Part shown: positions 34,370 to 43,315 of the stretch, one piece after another
Numbering within the stretch: position 1 is the stretch's first letter
Layout: every line of letters starts with the position of its first letter
Translations under genes and position numbers: made by a program
DNA from: Rhodococcus sp. 14-2470-1b
GTDB taxonomy: Bacteria > Actinomycetota > Actinomycetes > Mycobacteriales > Mycobacteriaceae
Reading direction: 5' to 3'
DNA length: 45,489 nucleotides
Assembly (NCBI RefSeq): GCF_002259415.1
Contig: NZ_NPFY01000044.1
Span: forward strand, 1 to 45,489
Notes under the pieces: model-generated
Told to the model about the DNA's origin: nothing
What the model saw: only the letters and a program-made list of their open reading frames with translations
Databases searched by the model: none

Positions 34370-34609
34370 ATGCCGCGTAGCCTTTCGTTCTGGTTCTCTC
34401 GGGATGTGTTGGTTGTAGCGTCTCGTCTCTTTCGATGGGTCGAGCGTGTGAAGGCGTTTCCCGTGAAGATGCCGTCCGGTGGGAGCTCTTGGACCGTTAT
34501 CGATGACGACTACGTCGTGCCGGTAGTTGATTCCTACTTACGTGAGCTGCGATTCGGGCGAGACCGCGCCGGGTCCACAACCAAAGCGTTTGGAAGTCAT
34601 AACAGGTAG
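34370..34609 (+). pseudogene. Tyrosine integrase, N-terminal fragment
   Basis: The part KMPSGGSSWTVIDDDYVVPV followed by VDSYLRELRFGRDRAGSTTK and AFGSHN looks like the start of site-specific integrases, where the core-binding domain begins. It stops after about 50 residues, with no catalytic part in the window. The frame may start at GTG 34448 or ATG 34370. Probably a leftover of another element that broke the ImuA'-like gene. Confidence 0.5.
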
Positions 34610-34673
34610 CTGAAGATTGTTGTGGTATTCTTAAATCAGTATTAGCGTGCACGCTTATGACAAGTAGGCCAAC

Positions 34674-35203
34674 ATGGGTTCGTATAGAACTAAACTGATT
34701 GTCGCTCATGATGGTGGTCGGGGAATAGGCAAGGGCGGTGTCATCCCGTGGAAAATCCCCGGCGAGCAGAAACGCGTCGCCGAGATCACAAAATCTACTA
34801 CAAAACCCGAGGCTATCAATGCGATAATCATGGGAAGGTCGACCTACCTGTCGCTTCCGTCAAGGTATCGGCCCTTGCGAGACAGGCTGAATGTCGTGGT
34901 GACTAGCCGATTCCCGCCTGATCACGGAATTGAAACGGCAGGCACTATTGATGAGGCGCTTGAAACTTCCCTTTCGCATCCACGTGTCGAGAGTGTTTTT
35001 TCTTCGGCGGTCAGCGGATCTACGATGAAGCCATTGCGCGTCGCCTGGCAGATGTTCTCCTTGTTTCTAGTGTGGACGACACATATGAATGCGACACGTT
35101 TTTCCCGAAAATCCCCTCCGACTATTCTCTCTCCTATGAAGAAGTTTCTTTTTACGGAAACTGCAAGGTGCTCCAGCAAGAGTACCTCCGGAATTTGGAA
35201 TAG
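34674..35203 (+). pseudogene. Dihydrofolate reductase, frameshifted (eukaryote-like)
   Basis: Clear DHFR fold: GGRGIGKGGVIPWKIPG, then IIMGRSTYLSLPSRYRPLRD, VVVTSRFPP, and after a one-base loss in a T-run near 34997-35003 the frame continues VFFFGGQRIYDEAIARRLAD and ECDTFFPKIPSDYSLSYEEV, ending at 35203. With one more T the protein would be 176 residues. FFGGQRIYDEA is the NADPH site. The sequence is AT-rich, unlike its neighbours, and CDTFFPKI resembles eukaryotic DHFR more than common bacterial ones. Could be a trimethoprim-resistant form brought in by transfer (inference). Confidence 0.8.
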
Positions 35204-35409
35204 CGGCGTCTTTTAAGCCAAGGTACTTCAAGTAATGGCGGGAGCAGGATGTGCGCGAGTCTTTCGACGTGACGGAGTGGGCGACGGTCACGATTTGGTC
35301 GGAGTTTGGCGGTGGCGGGCAGCCTTGGTTGTTGGTGTTCGCCGAGCGCGCGTAGGGGTCGTGTCCTGTTTGACGATCGTCTATCGAGACACCCCGCGGC
35401 CGAACCGGT

Positions 35410-35434
35410 TGTCAACTTCAGAAGACGGCTGCAG
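35410..35434 (+). repeat. Left terminal inverted repeat, Tn5053-type
   Basis: TGTCAACTTCAGAAGACGGC plus TGCAG. Closely like the 25-base ends of the Tn5053/Tn402 group, and the mirror image of the site at 41709-41733 with a few differences. Confidence 0.8.
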
Positions 35435-35468
35435 TCTTTGCAGGCGTTTCGAGGGTGAGTGCACGTGT

Positions 35469-35492
35469 CTTCTGACATTCTGATGTCAGAAG
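35469..35492. promoter_or_regulatory. Inverted repeat upstream of tniA
   Basis: CTTCTGACAT and ATGTCAGAAG, 10-base arms, 4-base spacer. Shares the CAGAAG core with the element ends, so probably a transposase-binding site. Confidence 0.6.
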
Positions 35493-35532
35493 TGCGGTGC
35501 ACGGGCGGCTCTCGGTGACAGGGAGGCTTGTG

Positions 35533-36898
35533 ATGGACCCCGACAAGCTCGACGTCGTGGAGACCGGTGTGCTGACAGCGTCGGGGGAGCGGTGGTCTGA
35601 GGCCGAGGCCCGTTTCGCTGTCCTGACTCCCTTGCTGGAGATGCATCCGGTGCGTTCGGAAGCGGTCGACGATGCCGCGCAACGGTTGGGATTGTCCAGG
35701 CGGCAGGTCTACACGTTGGTCGGCAGGCTCAGGAACGGGACGGGGACAGTCACCGATCTTCTGACGAAGGTCTCGTCGGGAGGGCGTGGCCGCAGCCGAG
35801 TGACGGCTGCGGTCGAGGACGTGATCGGCGATCATCTCACCCGCTATTTTCTTCACCGCCAGAAGCTGAGTGTCGCTGCGCTGCACCGACGTATAGCACT
35901 GGCGTGCCACCGCGCGGGTCTGCCAGTGCCGGCCAGAAATACCGTCACCGCGCGTATCGCCGCGCTCCATCCGGCATCGGTGGCCAGGTCACGCGGAGGA
36001 CCCGATGCCGCCCGCCCACGTCAGTCCGCCGGCGACAGTCCACCTCCAGTTGCGGGGATTCTCGATCAGGTCCAGATCGACCACACCGTCGTCGATCTGA
36101 TGGTCGTTGACGAGTACGAGCGGCAACCGATCGGCCGCCCCTACCTGACGATCGCCATTGATGTCTTCAGCCGTTCCGTACTCGGGTTCGTCGTCACTTT
36201 GGAGCCGCCGTCGTCGATATCGGTCGGGTTGTGCCTGGGCCGCGTGTGCTGCGAGAAGCAGACATGGCTGGAGGCATGCGAGCTCGCGGAGCAGGTGCAG
36301 TGGCCGATGGCAGGGAAGCCGAAACAGTTGTATCTCGACAACGCCTCCGAGTTCAAAAGCGAAGCGCTGCGCCGCGGATGCGCCCAGCACGCCATCACAC
36401 TCGAATACCGTCCTCCGGGCCGACCGCACTACGGCGGGATCGTCGAACGCATCATCGGAACGGCGATGACGGCGGTGCACGAGCTGCCTGGGACCACCTT
36501 CTCGAACCCAGCGGACCGAGGAAGTTACGACTCGGACAAGCACGCGGCGTTGACATTGCGTGAGTTGGAGCGCTGGCTGGTCCTGGCCATAGCCTCGTAT
36601 CACGCGAGCGTTCACACAGGGATTGGGAACACTCCGGCCGCCGTGTGGGCCGGCGAGGTAGCCGCAGCTGGTCACGCCCCTCGTGTGGTGCTCGGCGAAA
36701 CCGCGTTCCTGGTGGACTTTCTTCCCGTCATCCGGCGACGTTTGACGCGCACGGGCTTCGTTCTCGATCACGTGCACTACTTCTCGAACGCGCTCAAACC
36801 GTGGGTTGCGCGGCGAGAGGATCTGGGGCGGTTCGTGATACGACGTGACCCACGCGATTTGAGCAGAATCTGGGTCCTCGAACCAGACGGTGCCGGCT
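35533..36898 (+). pseudogene. tniA: TniA-type DDE transposase, 3' truncated
   Basis: About 455 residues from ATG 35533 (GGGAGG upstream). Helix-turn-helix near the start (RLGLSRRQVYTLVGRLRNGT), then a retroviral-integrase-like core with Asp183 (VQIDHTVVD), Asp269 (YLDNASEF) and Glu305 (YGGIVER), a DD35E spacing. The Mu-type C-terminal barrel is cut after RDLSRIWVLEPDG. Copper ATPase DNA follows at 36899. About 100 residues are missing; the frame runs on to 37350 in ATPase DNA. Confidence 0.85.
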
Positions 36899-38872
36899 CT
36901 GGTCCTCGCCGTTCCGGTGATCGTGGCATCGAACATGTTCGCGATGCTTCTCGGATACTCACTGCCCGACTCGTCGTGGATCGCCTGGGTCTCCCCGGTA
37001 CTGGGCACCGTGATGTACGCCTGGGGTGGTTCCCCGTTCCTCACCGGCGCGATCGGCGAAATCCGTTCACGTGCACCAGGAATGATGCTGCTCATCGCCC
37101 TCGCGATCACCGTCGCATTCATAGCGTCGATGGGAGCGAGCCTCGGCGTACTCGATCATCAGCTCGACTTCTGGTGGGAACTGGCCCTGCTGATCGTGAT
37201 CATGCTGCTCGGGCACTGGATCGAAATGCGATCCCTCGCCCAGACCACCTCCGCCCTGGATTCATTGGCCGCATTGCTGCCCGATACCGCCGAACGAGTC
37301 GAGGGCGACGATGTGGTGCCGGTGCCCCCCTCCGAGCTGCAGCTCGGTGATGTCGTCGTCGTCCGCCCCGGCGGCCGCGTACCCGCGGACGGCACCATCG
37401 TCTCCGGATCGGCGAGCATGGACGAATCGATGATCACCGGCGAATCACGCACGATCCGCCGCAGCGATGGCGACCAGGTCGTCGCCGGCACTGTCGCCAC
37501 CGACTCCGGCCTGCGCATCAAGGTCACCGCAGTAGGGGAGGACACCGCCCTCGCCGGCATCGGCCGCCTGGTCGCCGACGCCCAGAACTCGACCTCGCGG
37601 GCCCAGCGCATCGCCGACACCGCCGCCGGCTGGCTGTTCTGGTTCGCTCTCGGATCTGCGATCATCACCGCGTTGGTATGGACGCTATTCGGGATGCCCG
37701 ACGACGCGGTCATCCGCACCATCACCGTGTTGGTCATCGCCTGCCCGCACGCACTCGGACTCGCGATCCCGCTGGTGGTCTCCATCGCCACCGAACGTGC
37801 CGCCCGCGGCGGGGTTCTGGTCAAGGACCGGCTCGCACTCGAAACCATGCGCACGGTGGACACCGTGCTCTTCGACAAGACCGGGACCCTCACCAAGGGT
37901 GAACCCACCGTCACCGCAATCGAGGTGACGAACGGGCGCACCGCCGACAATGTCCTCGCTTTGGCTGCTGCCGCAGAAGCCGACTCAGAGCACCCACTCG
38001 CACGGGCTATCGTTGCGGCCGCACGCGCGCGGAACCTGACCGTCCCGGCTGCAGCAGACTTCCAGTCGTCCCCCGCCGTCGGGGTCGCAGCCGACGTCGA
38101 CGGCACCCGGGTCCAGGTCGGCGGGCCGGCACTGCTCGAGCAGGAACGCGGATCCGAACTCGCCGTCGCCGATCGGTGGCGCGGGGACGGGGCGATCATC
38201 CTGCACGTCCTCGCCGGCGGTGTGGTGATCGGTGCACTCGCGCTGGCAGACGAGATCCGCCTCGAATCACGCACCGCAGTCGATGCGCTCCACGCCCGCG
38301 GAATCACGGTCGTGATGATCACCGGTGATGCCGATGCTGTCGCGAAGTCCGTCGCGACCGAGCTCGGTGTGGACCGCTACTTCGCCGGGGTGAAACCGGA
38401 AGACAAGTCCCACACCGTCGCTGCACTCCAGAGCGAAGGACGCACCGTGGCGATGGTCGGCGACGGAGTCAACGACGCGCCCGCTCTCGCGCAAGCGGAC
38501 GTCGGCATCGCGATCGGGGCGGGTACCGACGTCGCTATCGCGTCGGCCGGGGTGATCCTCGCCAGCGACGACCCGAGGTCGGTGTTGTCGGTGATCGAAC
38601 TCTCGCGGGCCTCGTACCGGAAGATGAAGCAAAACCTGTGGTGGGCAGCGGGATACAACCTGATCTCCGTTCCGCTCGCGGCGGGAGTGCTCGCGCCGGT
38701 CGGGTTCGTGCTGCCGATGTCGATCGGCGCGATCCTGATGTCGCTGTCGACGATCATCGTCGCCGCGAATGCGCAGCTGCTGCGTCGCCTCGACCTCGCG
38801 CCCGACGCCATCGCCGGAGCGGTGAACGAGGGGAGTTCCAATCCTCCGTCGCAGCGCACACCGTCACTGTGA
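36890..38872 (+). CDS. copB: Copper-exporting P-type ATPase, CopB type, copy 2 (5' shortened)
   Basis: 660 residues from GTG 36890, very close to copy 1 but without its first 65 residues, that is, without the His-rich tail and the start of helix 1. CPH at residue 285, TGES, DKTG and GDGVND are all kept, so the core may still work. The start lies inside the truncated tniA, and no ribosome site or copper operator is seen upstream; expression would have to come from the transposase transcript. Followed by the same hairpin as copy 1. Confidence 0.8.
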   Translation: MPALVLAVPVIVASNMFAMLLGYSLPDSSWIAWVSPVLGTVMYAWGGSPFLTGAIGEIRSRAPGMMLLIALAITVAFIASMGASLGVLDHQLDFWWELALLIVIMLLGHWIEMRSLAQTTSALDSLAALLPDTAERVEGDDVVPVPPSELQLGDVVVVRPGGRVPADGTIVSGSASMDESMITGESRTIRRSDGDQVVAGTVATDSGLRIKVTAVGEDTALAGIGRLVADAQNSTSRAQRIADTAAGWLFWFALGSAIITALVWTLFGMPDDAVIRTITVLVIACPHALGLAIPLVVSIATERAARGGVLVKDRLALETMRTVDTVLFDKTGTLTKGEPTVTAIEVTNGRTADNVLALAAAAEADSEHPLARAIVAAARARNLTVPAAADFQSSPAVGVAADVDGTRVQVGGPALLEQERGSELAVADRWRGDGAIILHVLAGGVVIGALALADEIRLESRTAVDALHARGITVVMITGDADAVAKSVATELGVDRYFAGVKPEDKSHTVAALQSEGRTVAMVGDGVNDAPALAQADVGIAIGAGTDVAIASAGVILASDDPRSVLSVIELSRASYRKMKQNLWWAAGYNLISVPLAAGVLAPVGFVLPMSIGAILMSLSTIIVAANAQLLRRLDLAPDAIAGAVNEGSSNPPSQRTPSL

Positions 38873-38923
38873 GAGCTGATCTCGTACCGGAAACGCAGCC
38901 CTGACGACTGGGAAACGCTGATG

Positions 38924-38962
38924 GCCGCATCCTCTCCGCCGGAGAGGATGCGGCCATTGTTT
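38924..38962. terminator. Long perfect hairpin, copy 2
   Basis: Same hairpin core as at 12804 (GATGGCCGCATCCTCTCC and its complement, with a changed last base). Shared end of copB copy 2 and the DUF305 gene. Confidence 0.85.
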
Positions 38963-38978
38963 TGTGTGGCGGGCCGGG

Positions 38979-39614
38979 TCAGCCGAGCAGTCGCTGCATG
39001 GTGTCGATTTCCTGCTGTTGGGTGGCGACGATGGTGCGGGCCATCTCCAGGGCGTCAGGGTTGGAACCGTCCGCGATTTCGGTGTTGGCCATCTCGATGG
39101 CGCCGGTGTGGTGGGCGATCATCATCGTCAACCATTGGCGGTCGAATTCGGGGCCCGACGCTGCCATCAACGCGTCCATGTCCTGAGTGGTCATCATGCC
39201 GCTGCCGGAGCTGTGGTCCATCCCGCCCATGTCACTCATGTCCATGTCGGGCATGGGCTGGCCCCATTCGGTGAGCCAGGTGGTCATCTGGTCCATCTCG
39301 GGTTGTTGCGCGGCGGCGATCGCCGCCGCCAGTGACAGCACGTCCGGGTTGTCGGTGCGGCCGTTCGCCATGTCGGCCATCTGGACTGCTTGGGCGTGGT
39401 GCGGGTACATCATCTGCGCGAACATGACATCGGCATCGTTGAACTGCGCCGACGAACTCGCCGGCGCGGACGATGCCGGCATCGAGGACATCGAGGACAT
39501 CGAGCCCATCGAATGGCCGTCCATCGACGAATCGGCCGAGTTGTCGCTACAGCCGACGAGAAGGAATGCGCTCGCAGCAGCAGCAGCGAGTGAGGCAGTG
39601 GCTTTGGTACGCAT
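38979..39614 (-). CDS. DUF305 lipoprotein, copy 2
   Basis: 211 residues, close to copy 1. Lipobox FLLVGC; Met/Ser-rich linker a little longer (SMSSMSSMPASS); same two DUF305 halves with MMYPHHAQAVQMAD and MIAHHTGAIEMAN. Start ATG 39614 after GGAAACTCC (weak site). Same layout as the first island: DUF6153 upstream, ATPase converging. Confidence 0.9.
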   Translation of the reverse strand: MRTKATASLAAAAASAFLLVGCSDNSADSSMDGHSMGSMSSMSSMPASSAPASSSAQFNDADVMFAQMMYPHHAQAVQMADMANGRTDNPDVLSLAAAIAAAQQPEMDQMTTWLTEWGQPMPDMDMSDMGGMDHSSGSGMMTTQDMDALMAASGPEFDRQWLTMMIAHHTGAIEMANTEIADGSNPDALEMARTIVATQQQEIDTMQRLLG

Positions 39615-39700
39615 GAGGAAACTCCTTGCAAGAGTGAATGATACAGAGAATTCGGATGTCGTTCGATCCGCCGACAGACATGCGTCTGTCGGGCTCCCTG

Positions 39701-40132
39701 TCACACTCGTAAGGTCACCGATCTGTCCAACTCCCACAACGTCCACGGCGGCGCACGTTCGAGCGTGCAGTCGGCGCGTCCGACGAGCCGGTTCACCGAT
39801 GTCGGCGTCGCCAGGTCGGAGGTAGTGCTGAGCGCCGGGACCGTCAGCGCGGGCCACGACGGCGTCGTGCCGACACAGGGGTGCATCATCTGGTGCCCCG
39901 ACGGGCAGTCGTGTTCCCCGGCCATCACCGGAATCGACACCGAGTCGGCGTCGTGGGACGGCGCCGCCGTCGAGGCATGGCCGATACCCATCGACATGGA
40001 CATAGAGCCGGTCACGGACATTGACATCGGTGTCACCGAATGCATCAACAGCACACCGAACACCGTCAGGGCAATCAGCGCACCGATCGCCGAGGCCGTG
40101 CCCCGTCGCCCACGCTCGACTGCCGATTGCAT
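39701..40132 (-). CDS. DUF6153 membrane-anchored copper-linked protein, copy 2
   Basis: 143 residues. One helix (IGALIALTVFGVLLMHSVTP), a longer Met/Ser-rich stretch, the motif GEHDCPSGHQMMHPCVGT and the ending ERAPPWTLWELDRSVTLRV. Close to copy 1 at both ends, diverged in the middle. A CsoR-type box lies about 20 bases upstream. Confidence 0.8.
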   Translation of the reverse strand: MQSAVERGRRGTASAIGALIALTVFGVLLMHSVTPMSMSVTGSMSMSMGIGHASTAAPSHDADSVSIPVMAGEHDCPSGHQMMHPCVGTTPSWPALTVPALSTTSDLATPTSVNRLVGRADCTLERAPPWTLWELDRSVTLRV

Positions 40133-40152
40133 GCCCTCGACGGTAGCAGGGG

Positions 40153-40172
40153 TATACCCCCCCCCAGGGGTA
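40153..40172. promoter_or_regulatory. CsoR-type operator upstream of DUF6153 copy 2
   Basis: TATACCCCCCCCCAGGGGTA. The C-run is expanded to nine relative to the site at 14016, so binding may be altered. Confidence 0.6.
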
Positions 40173-40305
40173 GCGCCGAACCGGGTGGTGCCCACCCTCC
40201 GCTACTGTCGGGGCGGAGGCATCATCGCGAGCGGACACGACTACACCTACGACGTAATGTAGTACCCCATCGCTGCGGTAGGGCCAGGGACGCTACCCTT
40301 GATCG

Positions 40306-40779
40306 ATGTCGGTATTGACCAGCATCGTGCGGCGTGTCCTCGTGGTGTCGGTCGTCGTGGTCGTCACCGTCTGTGCACTGTTCTGCCAACGCCTGCCCGC
40401 AACGTTCGCGGCTGCCGGCACTCCGATGGAAATGGGCTCGACCGCCACGGAAGTGGGCTCGACCGCCACGAAAATGGGCTCGACCGCTGCGGCACTCGCG
40501 CGTACACCAGTCGTAGACACCGGAGTGTCGGTGGTGACCAGCGAGGCTCACGAGAGCGTGGACTGCGGCGAAATCGCGGGTGGTTTCGCGTGTGTGGACG
40601 CGGTGGCGGTGGTTGCGCTCAGCGCCGTATCGGCTCTCACCCTCGGGGTACGAACGGGTGCCGAGCTCGACGAGTTGGCGGGGCGGTATCCCACGCGTGG
40701 GCTTCAGGTGTCACATGGCTCGGATTGGCCGCCGTGGACGGTGCTGTCGTTGGCGCAGCTGTCAGTGAGCAGGGTCTGA
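40306..40779 (+). CDS. DUF6153-like secreted or membrane protein with short tandem repeats
   Basis: 157 residues. N-terminal helix VLVVSVVVVVTVCALFC, then three copies of a 7-residue unit (MGSTATE-like, coded by a 21-base tandem repeat at about 40432-40494), then a second hydrophobic part, and an ending PPWTVLSLAQLSVSRV that matches the ending of DUF6153 (PPWTLWELDRSVTLRV). Divergent from DUF6153 copy 2. Likely a relative with a repeat-driven linker. Start ATG 40306. Confidence 0.65.
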   Translation: MSVLTSIVRRVLVVSVVVVVTVCALFCQRLPATFAAAGTPMEMGSTATEVGSTATKMGSTAAALARTPVVDTGVSVVTSEAHESVDCGEIAGGFACVDAVAVVALSAVSALTLGVRTGAELDELAGRYPTRGLQVSHGSDWPPWTVLSLAQLSVSRV

Positions 40780-40962
40780 CAGGTCGCTCGGGTCACAATC
40801 CTGAGCCCCTGTCTTTCGATGGGCTTGCACCGCGTGGATGGCCGTTTCGTCCACGTCGTGTCGGCCTTGTCCCCTCTCATCGCACCACTGGCCCCGGGTC
40901 GCTCCACCGCTCCATCCACGGAGTGGTGGGGGCTGGGGCTCTCCCCGACGAAAAGGCGCATC

Positions 40963-41649
40963 ATGAACATGGACATGACCATGGGTTCGACTCTGCCCAC
41001 TTGGATGACCCCACTGGCCTGGGTGGTCCTCACCCTCGCCCTCTTCTCGTCAGCGGTCATAGCCGACGACATCTACCGCCGCGGGCACCGCCATCTCACC
41101 GTTGCCACCGAGTTGGTGTGGATCGGCTCCGGTCTCTATCTCGGCCCCTTCGCCCTCCTTGCATATCGCCGTCACGGCCGCGTCATCCCCGACACGAGTA
41201 CCACGATGCAGGCGGCACCCCATGGTGTGGCCGCAGGACTCCCCGGCGGTACAGCCTCCGCCGCCGCGCACCTCATCGGGGTGCCGCTGGTCATCGCCTC
41301 CGGGCTCACCATCGCCGGCATCGACCTCTGGGTGATGATCATCGTCATCGCGGTACTGGCCACGGGGATGCTCTTCGTATACGAGCGCTCGGTCATCACA
41401 CCGACCGTGGGTGTACAGGACATCCGTCGGCGTTCAGCCGCGGCTGCGCTCGGTGTCGCTGCACTGACCGTACTGGCGTTCGACCTCGGGATGGGTGGCT
41501 GGATGCTGCTGCTGCACTACACCGAGACAATGCCCCCGGCCACCGACGCTGCATTCTGGATGCTCATGCAATTCGGCATCGTCCTCGGGGTAATCACAGG
41601 CTTCCCCGCCGTCCGTCGCCTCCAACGTCACCGCAATACCCCCGCCTGA
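40963..41649 (+). CDS. DUF4396-like membrane protein
   Basis: 228 residues, start at ATG 40963 with AAAAGG upstream. Met-rich start (MNMDMTMGSTLPTWMTPLAW), then about six helices, including HLIGVPLVIASGLTIAGIDL and MQFGIVLGVITGFPAVRRLQ. The last part, MxxGxxxGxxTxxP, fits DUF4396, found in copper and silver loci. Role unknown; Met-rich segments suggest copper handling. Absent from the first island. Confidence 0.65.
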   Translation: MNMDMTMGSTLPTWMTPLAWVVLTLALFSSAVIADDIYRRGHRHLTVATELVWIGSGLYLGPFALLAYRRHGRVIPDTSTTMQAAPHGVAAGLPGGTASAAAHLIGVPLVIASGLTIAGIDLWVMIIVIAVLATGMLFVYERSVITPTVGVQDIRRRSAAAALGVAALTVLAFDLGMGGWMLLLHYTETMPPATDAAFWMLMQFGIVLGVITGFPAVRRLQRHRNTPA

Positions 41650-41688
41650 GATCGGCGGTTCACAACCATCAGAGGCTCGGGTCGGGAG

Positions 41689-41708
41689 TGCAGCCGACTT
41701 CTGAAACT
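41689..41708 (-). repeat. Subterminal repeat next to the right inverted repeat
   Basis: GTGCAGCCGACTTCTGAAAC repeats the inner part of the right end beside it, as in the arrays of transposase sites of Tn5053-type elements. Confidence 0.65.
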
Positions 41709-41733
41709 GTGCAGTCGTCTTCTGAAACTGACA
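41709..41733 (-). repeat. Right terminal inverted repeat, Tn5053-type
   Basis: Read on the minus strand it starts TGTCAGTTTCAGAAGACGAC and ends TGCAC. The mirror of 35410-35434 with about three differences. Confidence 0.85.
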
Positions 41734-41734
41734 G

Positions 41735-42097
41735 CGGCTCGATCGACTCGGCCGCAATCTCCCGCACCTCATCGAGCTCATCGCAGACCTGAAAGCTAGG
41801 GGAGTGGCCTTCGCGTCGGTCACCGAACAGATCGACACCACCACCGCAGGCGGGGAACTCGTCTTCCACATCTTCGGCGCACTCGCCAGCTTCGAGCGTC
41901 AACTACTGCGAGAACGCACACATGCAGGCCTCGCCGCAGCTCGGGAGCGAGGAAAGGTCGGCGGACGCCCACCCGCACTTACGGTCACCAAGAAGCGGGA
42001 GGCAACCCGAATGCGCAACCAGGGCAACACTATCGGAGATATTGCAGAAGTACTCGGAGTCAGTAAACGCACCCTCTACCGTCACTTCTCGCCTTAG
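41735..42097 (+). pseudogene. Serine resolvase, 5' half missing
   Basis: Reads from the transposon end straight into RLDRLGRN, LIELIADLKARGVAFASVTE and ASFERQLLRERTHAGLAAAR, the second half of the resolvase/invertase catalytic domain, and a C-terminal HTH (GNTIGDIAEVLGVSKRTLYR). The catalytic Ser at the N-terminus is gone. Tn5053-type elements insert at resolvase loci, so the boundary fits. GTG 41804 could start a small protein of the HTH part only. Confidence 0.85.
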
Positions 42098-42147
42098 AGC
42101 GACAGTGATCGCTTGCGGCGTGGCGCAACCACCTGGTAGCTGGCAAT

Positions 42148-43140
42148 CTAGAACGGGTCTGGTGGTGCCATTGCAGTGAGCCCAGCCTCCTGGAACTGCT
42201 TCAGGTCCATCGCGAGCTTCCAGTCGTCCTGCGGACACCACTCGGATTTGAACGGCTGCCACACCCTCGTAACCACCTTTCGGCCACCGGGCGACGTGGA
42301 TATCTTGTCTACTGCGGAGAACACCACTGAAACCCTGCTTCTAGTCGATTTTTCTGCGCGCGGTCGCAGCGCCGCGCCCAGATAGTCCGCATATGTGTCT
42401 TCGAAACCCTGTCCAACCCAAGCTGGTGGTAGCCGAAGAAACACAAAACCCGATTCGCCTTCGGGAATCTGCTCGGAGGCGTCCTTAATTGAGCTATCAA
42501 TTGTCTTCTTTGTAAATGGCGTGTCATCGCGCTTCGCTTTGACCTCGACCGCCTTCGGCGGATCGCTGACCCAGAACCGCAGGTCATACGACCGTCCGGA
42601 ATCCGAGCCCTTTCCCTCCCGCTCCCCGGAGGCAGGCTTCTGCTCGACGTTCATGGGGAGGTTCATCAGGTACAGGGCGGCGTCGAGCTCGAAAGCGACG
42701 CCGGAGAGTGCGTCACCACTGGCAACCTTGGCCACAACCAGATCGAACCAGTCAGCGTATTGAAGCTGATGAACCCGCCGCGCCAGCTCCTCCTTACGGT
42801 GATGCGTTAGTTCCGCCAGCTCCTCGTACGCCGCATTCGGGTAGAAGAACGCCTTGGTGGTGCGTGAACTCTTCTCCTCGTTGTACACCGAGTCGAACCA
42901 ATCGTCCCCGAAGTGCGCTCGCATGATTCCCTCTGTGATGACCGTGCGTGCGAAACCATCGACGCCTTCCGCCGGTGCACCCGCCGGGATCTGCTCGCGG
43001 GCCATCTCGAATGTGCGGTGCGAAAACAATTCTGTCCACGCCAGGTAGTCGTTCCACGAAACCTGCCAAGGCTGGGCACGTCTCTCAGCGGGAGCATTGT
43101 CCGTAAATTGCTTGAATGTCAGGTAGATCGGAAACTGCAT
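42148..43140 (-). CDS. Unknown protein with a nuclease-like D-EVK motif
   Basis: 330 residues (ATG 43140; GTG 43149 is possible). Lower GC than its neighbours. YDLRFWVSDPPKAVEVKAK gives the D ... E-x-K order of PD-(D/E)xK nucleases. Other parts: AREQIPAGAPAEGVDGFART, KAFFYPNAAYEELAELTHHR, SGFVFLRLPPAWVGQGFEDT. No family recognised. It could be a restriction or defence enzyme, or merely a helical plasmid protein. No methyltransferase partner is nearby. Ends 51 bases after the resolvase remnant. Confidence 0.55.
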   Translation of the reverse strand: MQFPIYLTFKQFTDNAPAERRAQPWQVSWNDYLAWTELFSHRTFEMAREQIPAGAPAEGVDGFARTVITEGIMRAHFGDDWFDSVYNEEKSSRTTKAFFYPNAAYEELAELTHHRKEELARRVHQLQYADWFDLVVAKVASGDALSGVAFELDAALYLMNLPMNVEQKPASGEREGKGSDSGRSYDLRFWVSDPPKAVEVKAKRDDTPFTKKTIDSSIKDASEQIPEGESGFVFLRLPPAWVGQGFEDTYADYLGAALRPRAEKSTRSRVSVVFSAVDKISTSPGGRKVVTRVWQPFKSEWCPQDDWKLAMDLKQFQEAGLTAMAPPDPF

Positions 43141-43315
43141 TGCCGCCACCAGCCTTACTTTGGAGTGATACCAACCTGAATCTAATCACTCCATTGTGGG
43201 ATCCACTGCCGTGACCGCCCTGGCAGGTACGGTCGAGAAGCGAACCGAATCATCGCGTAGCAACGATCCGGGACGAACGAAAAGCAGCTCATGACAAACA
43301 GATTGGCGAACACTG

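Larger units (their letters stand above)
35204..35532. other. Gene-free junction before tniA
   Basis: Between the DHFR stop and tniA. Contains the left inverted repeat (35410-35434) and an internal inverted repeat (35469-35492). Nothing else recognised. Confidence 0.5.
35410..41733. mobile_element. Tn5053-family remnant with second copper island
   Basis: 6.3 kb between matching 25-base inverted repeats. Contains truncated tniA, shortened copB, DUF305, DUF6153, a DUF6153-like gene and a DUF4396-like gene. No tniB, tniQ or tniR is seen, so it cannot move by itself. It abuts the remnant of a resolvase gene, which fits the known preference of this family for res sites. No 5-bp target duplication was seen. 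Confidence 0.75.
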
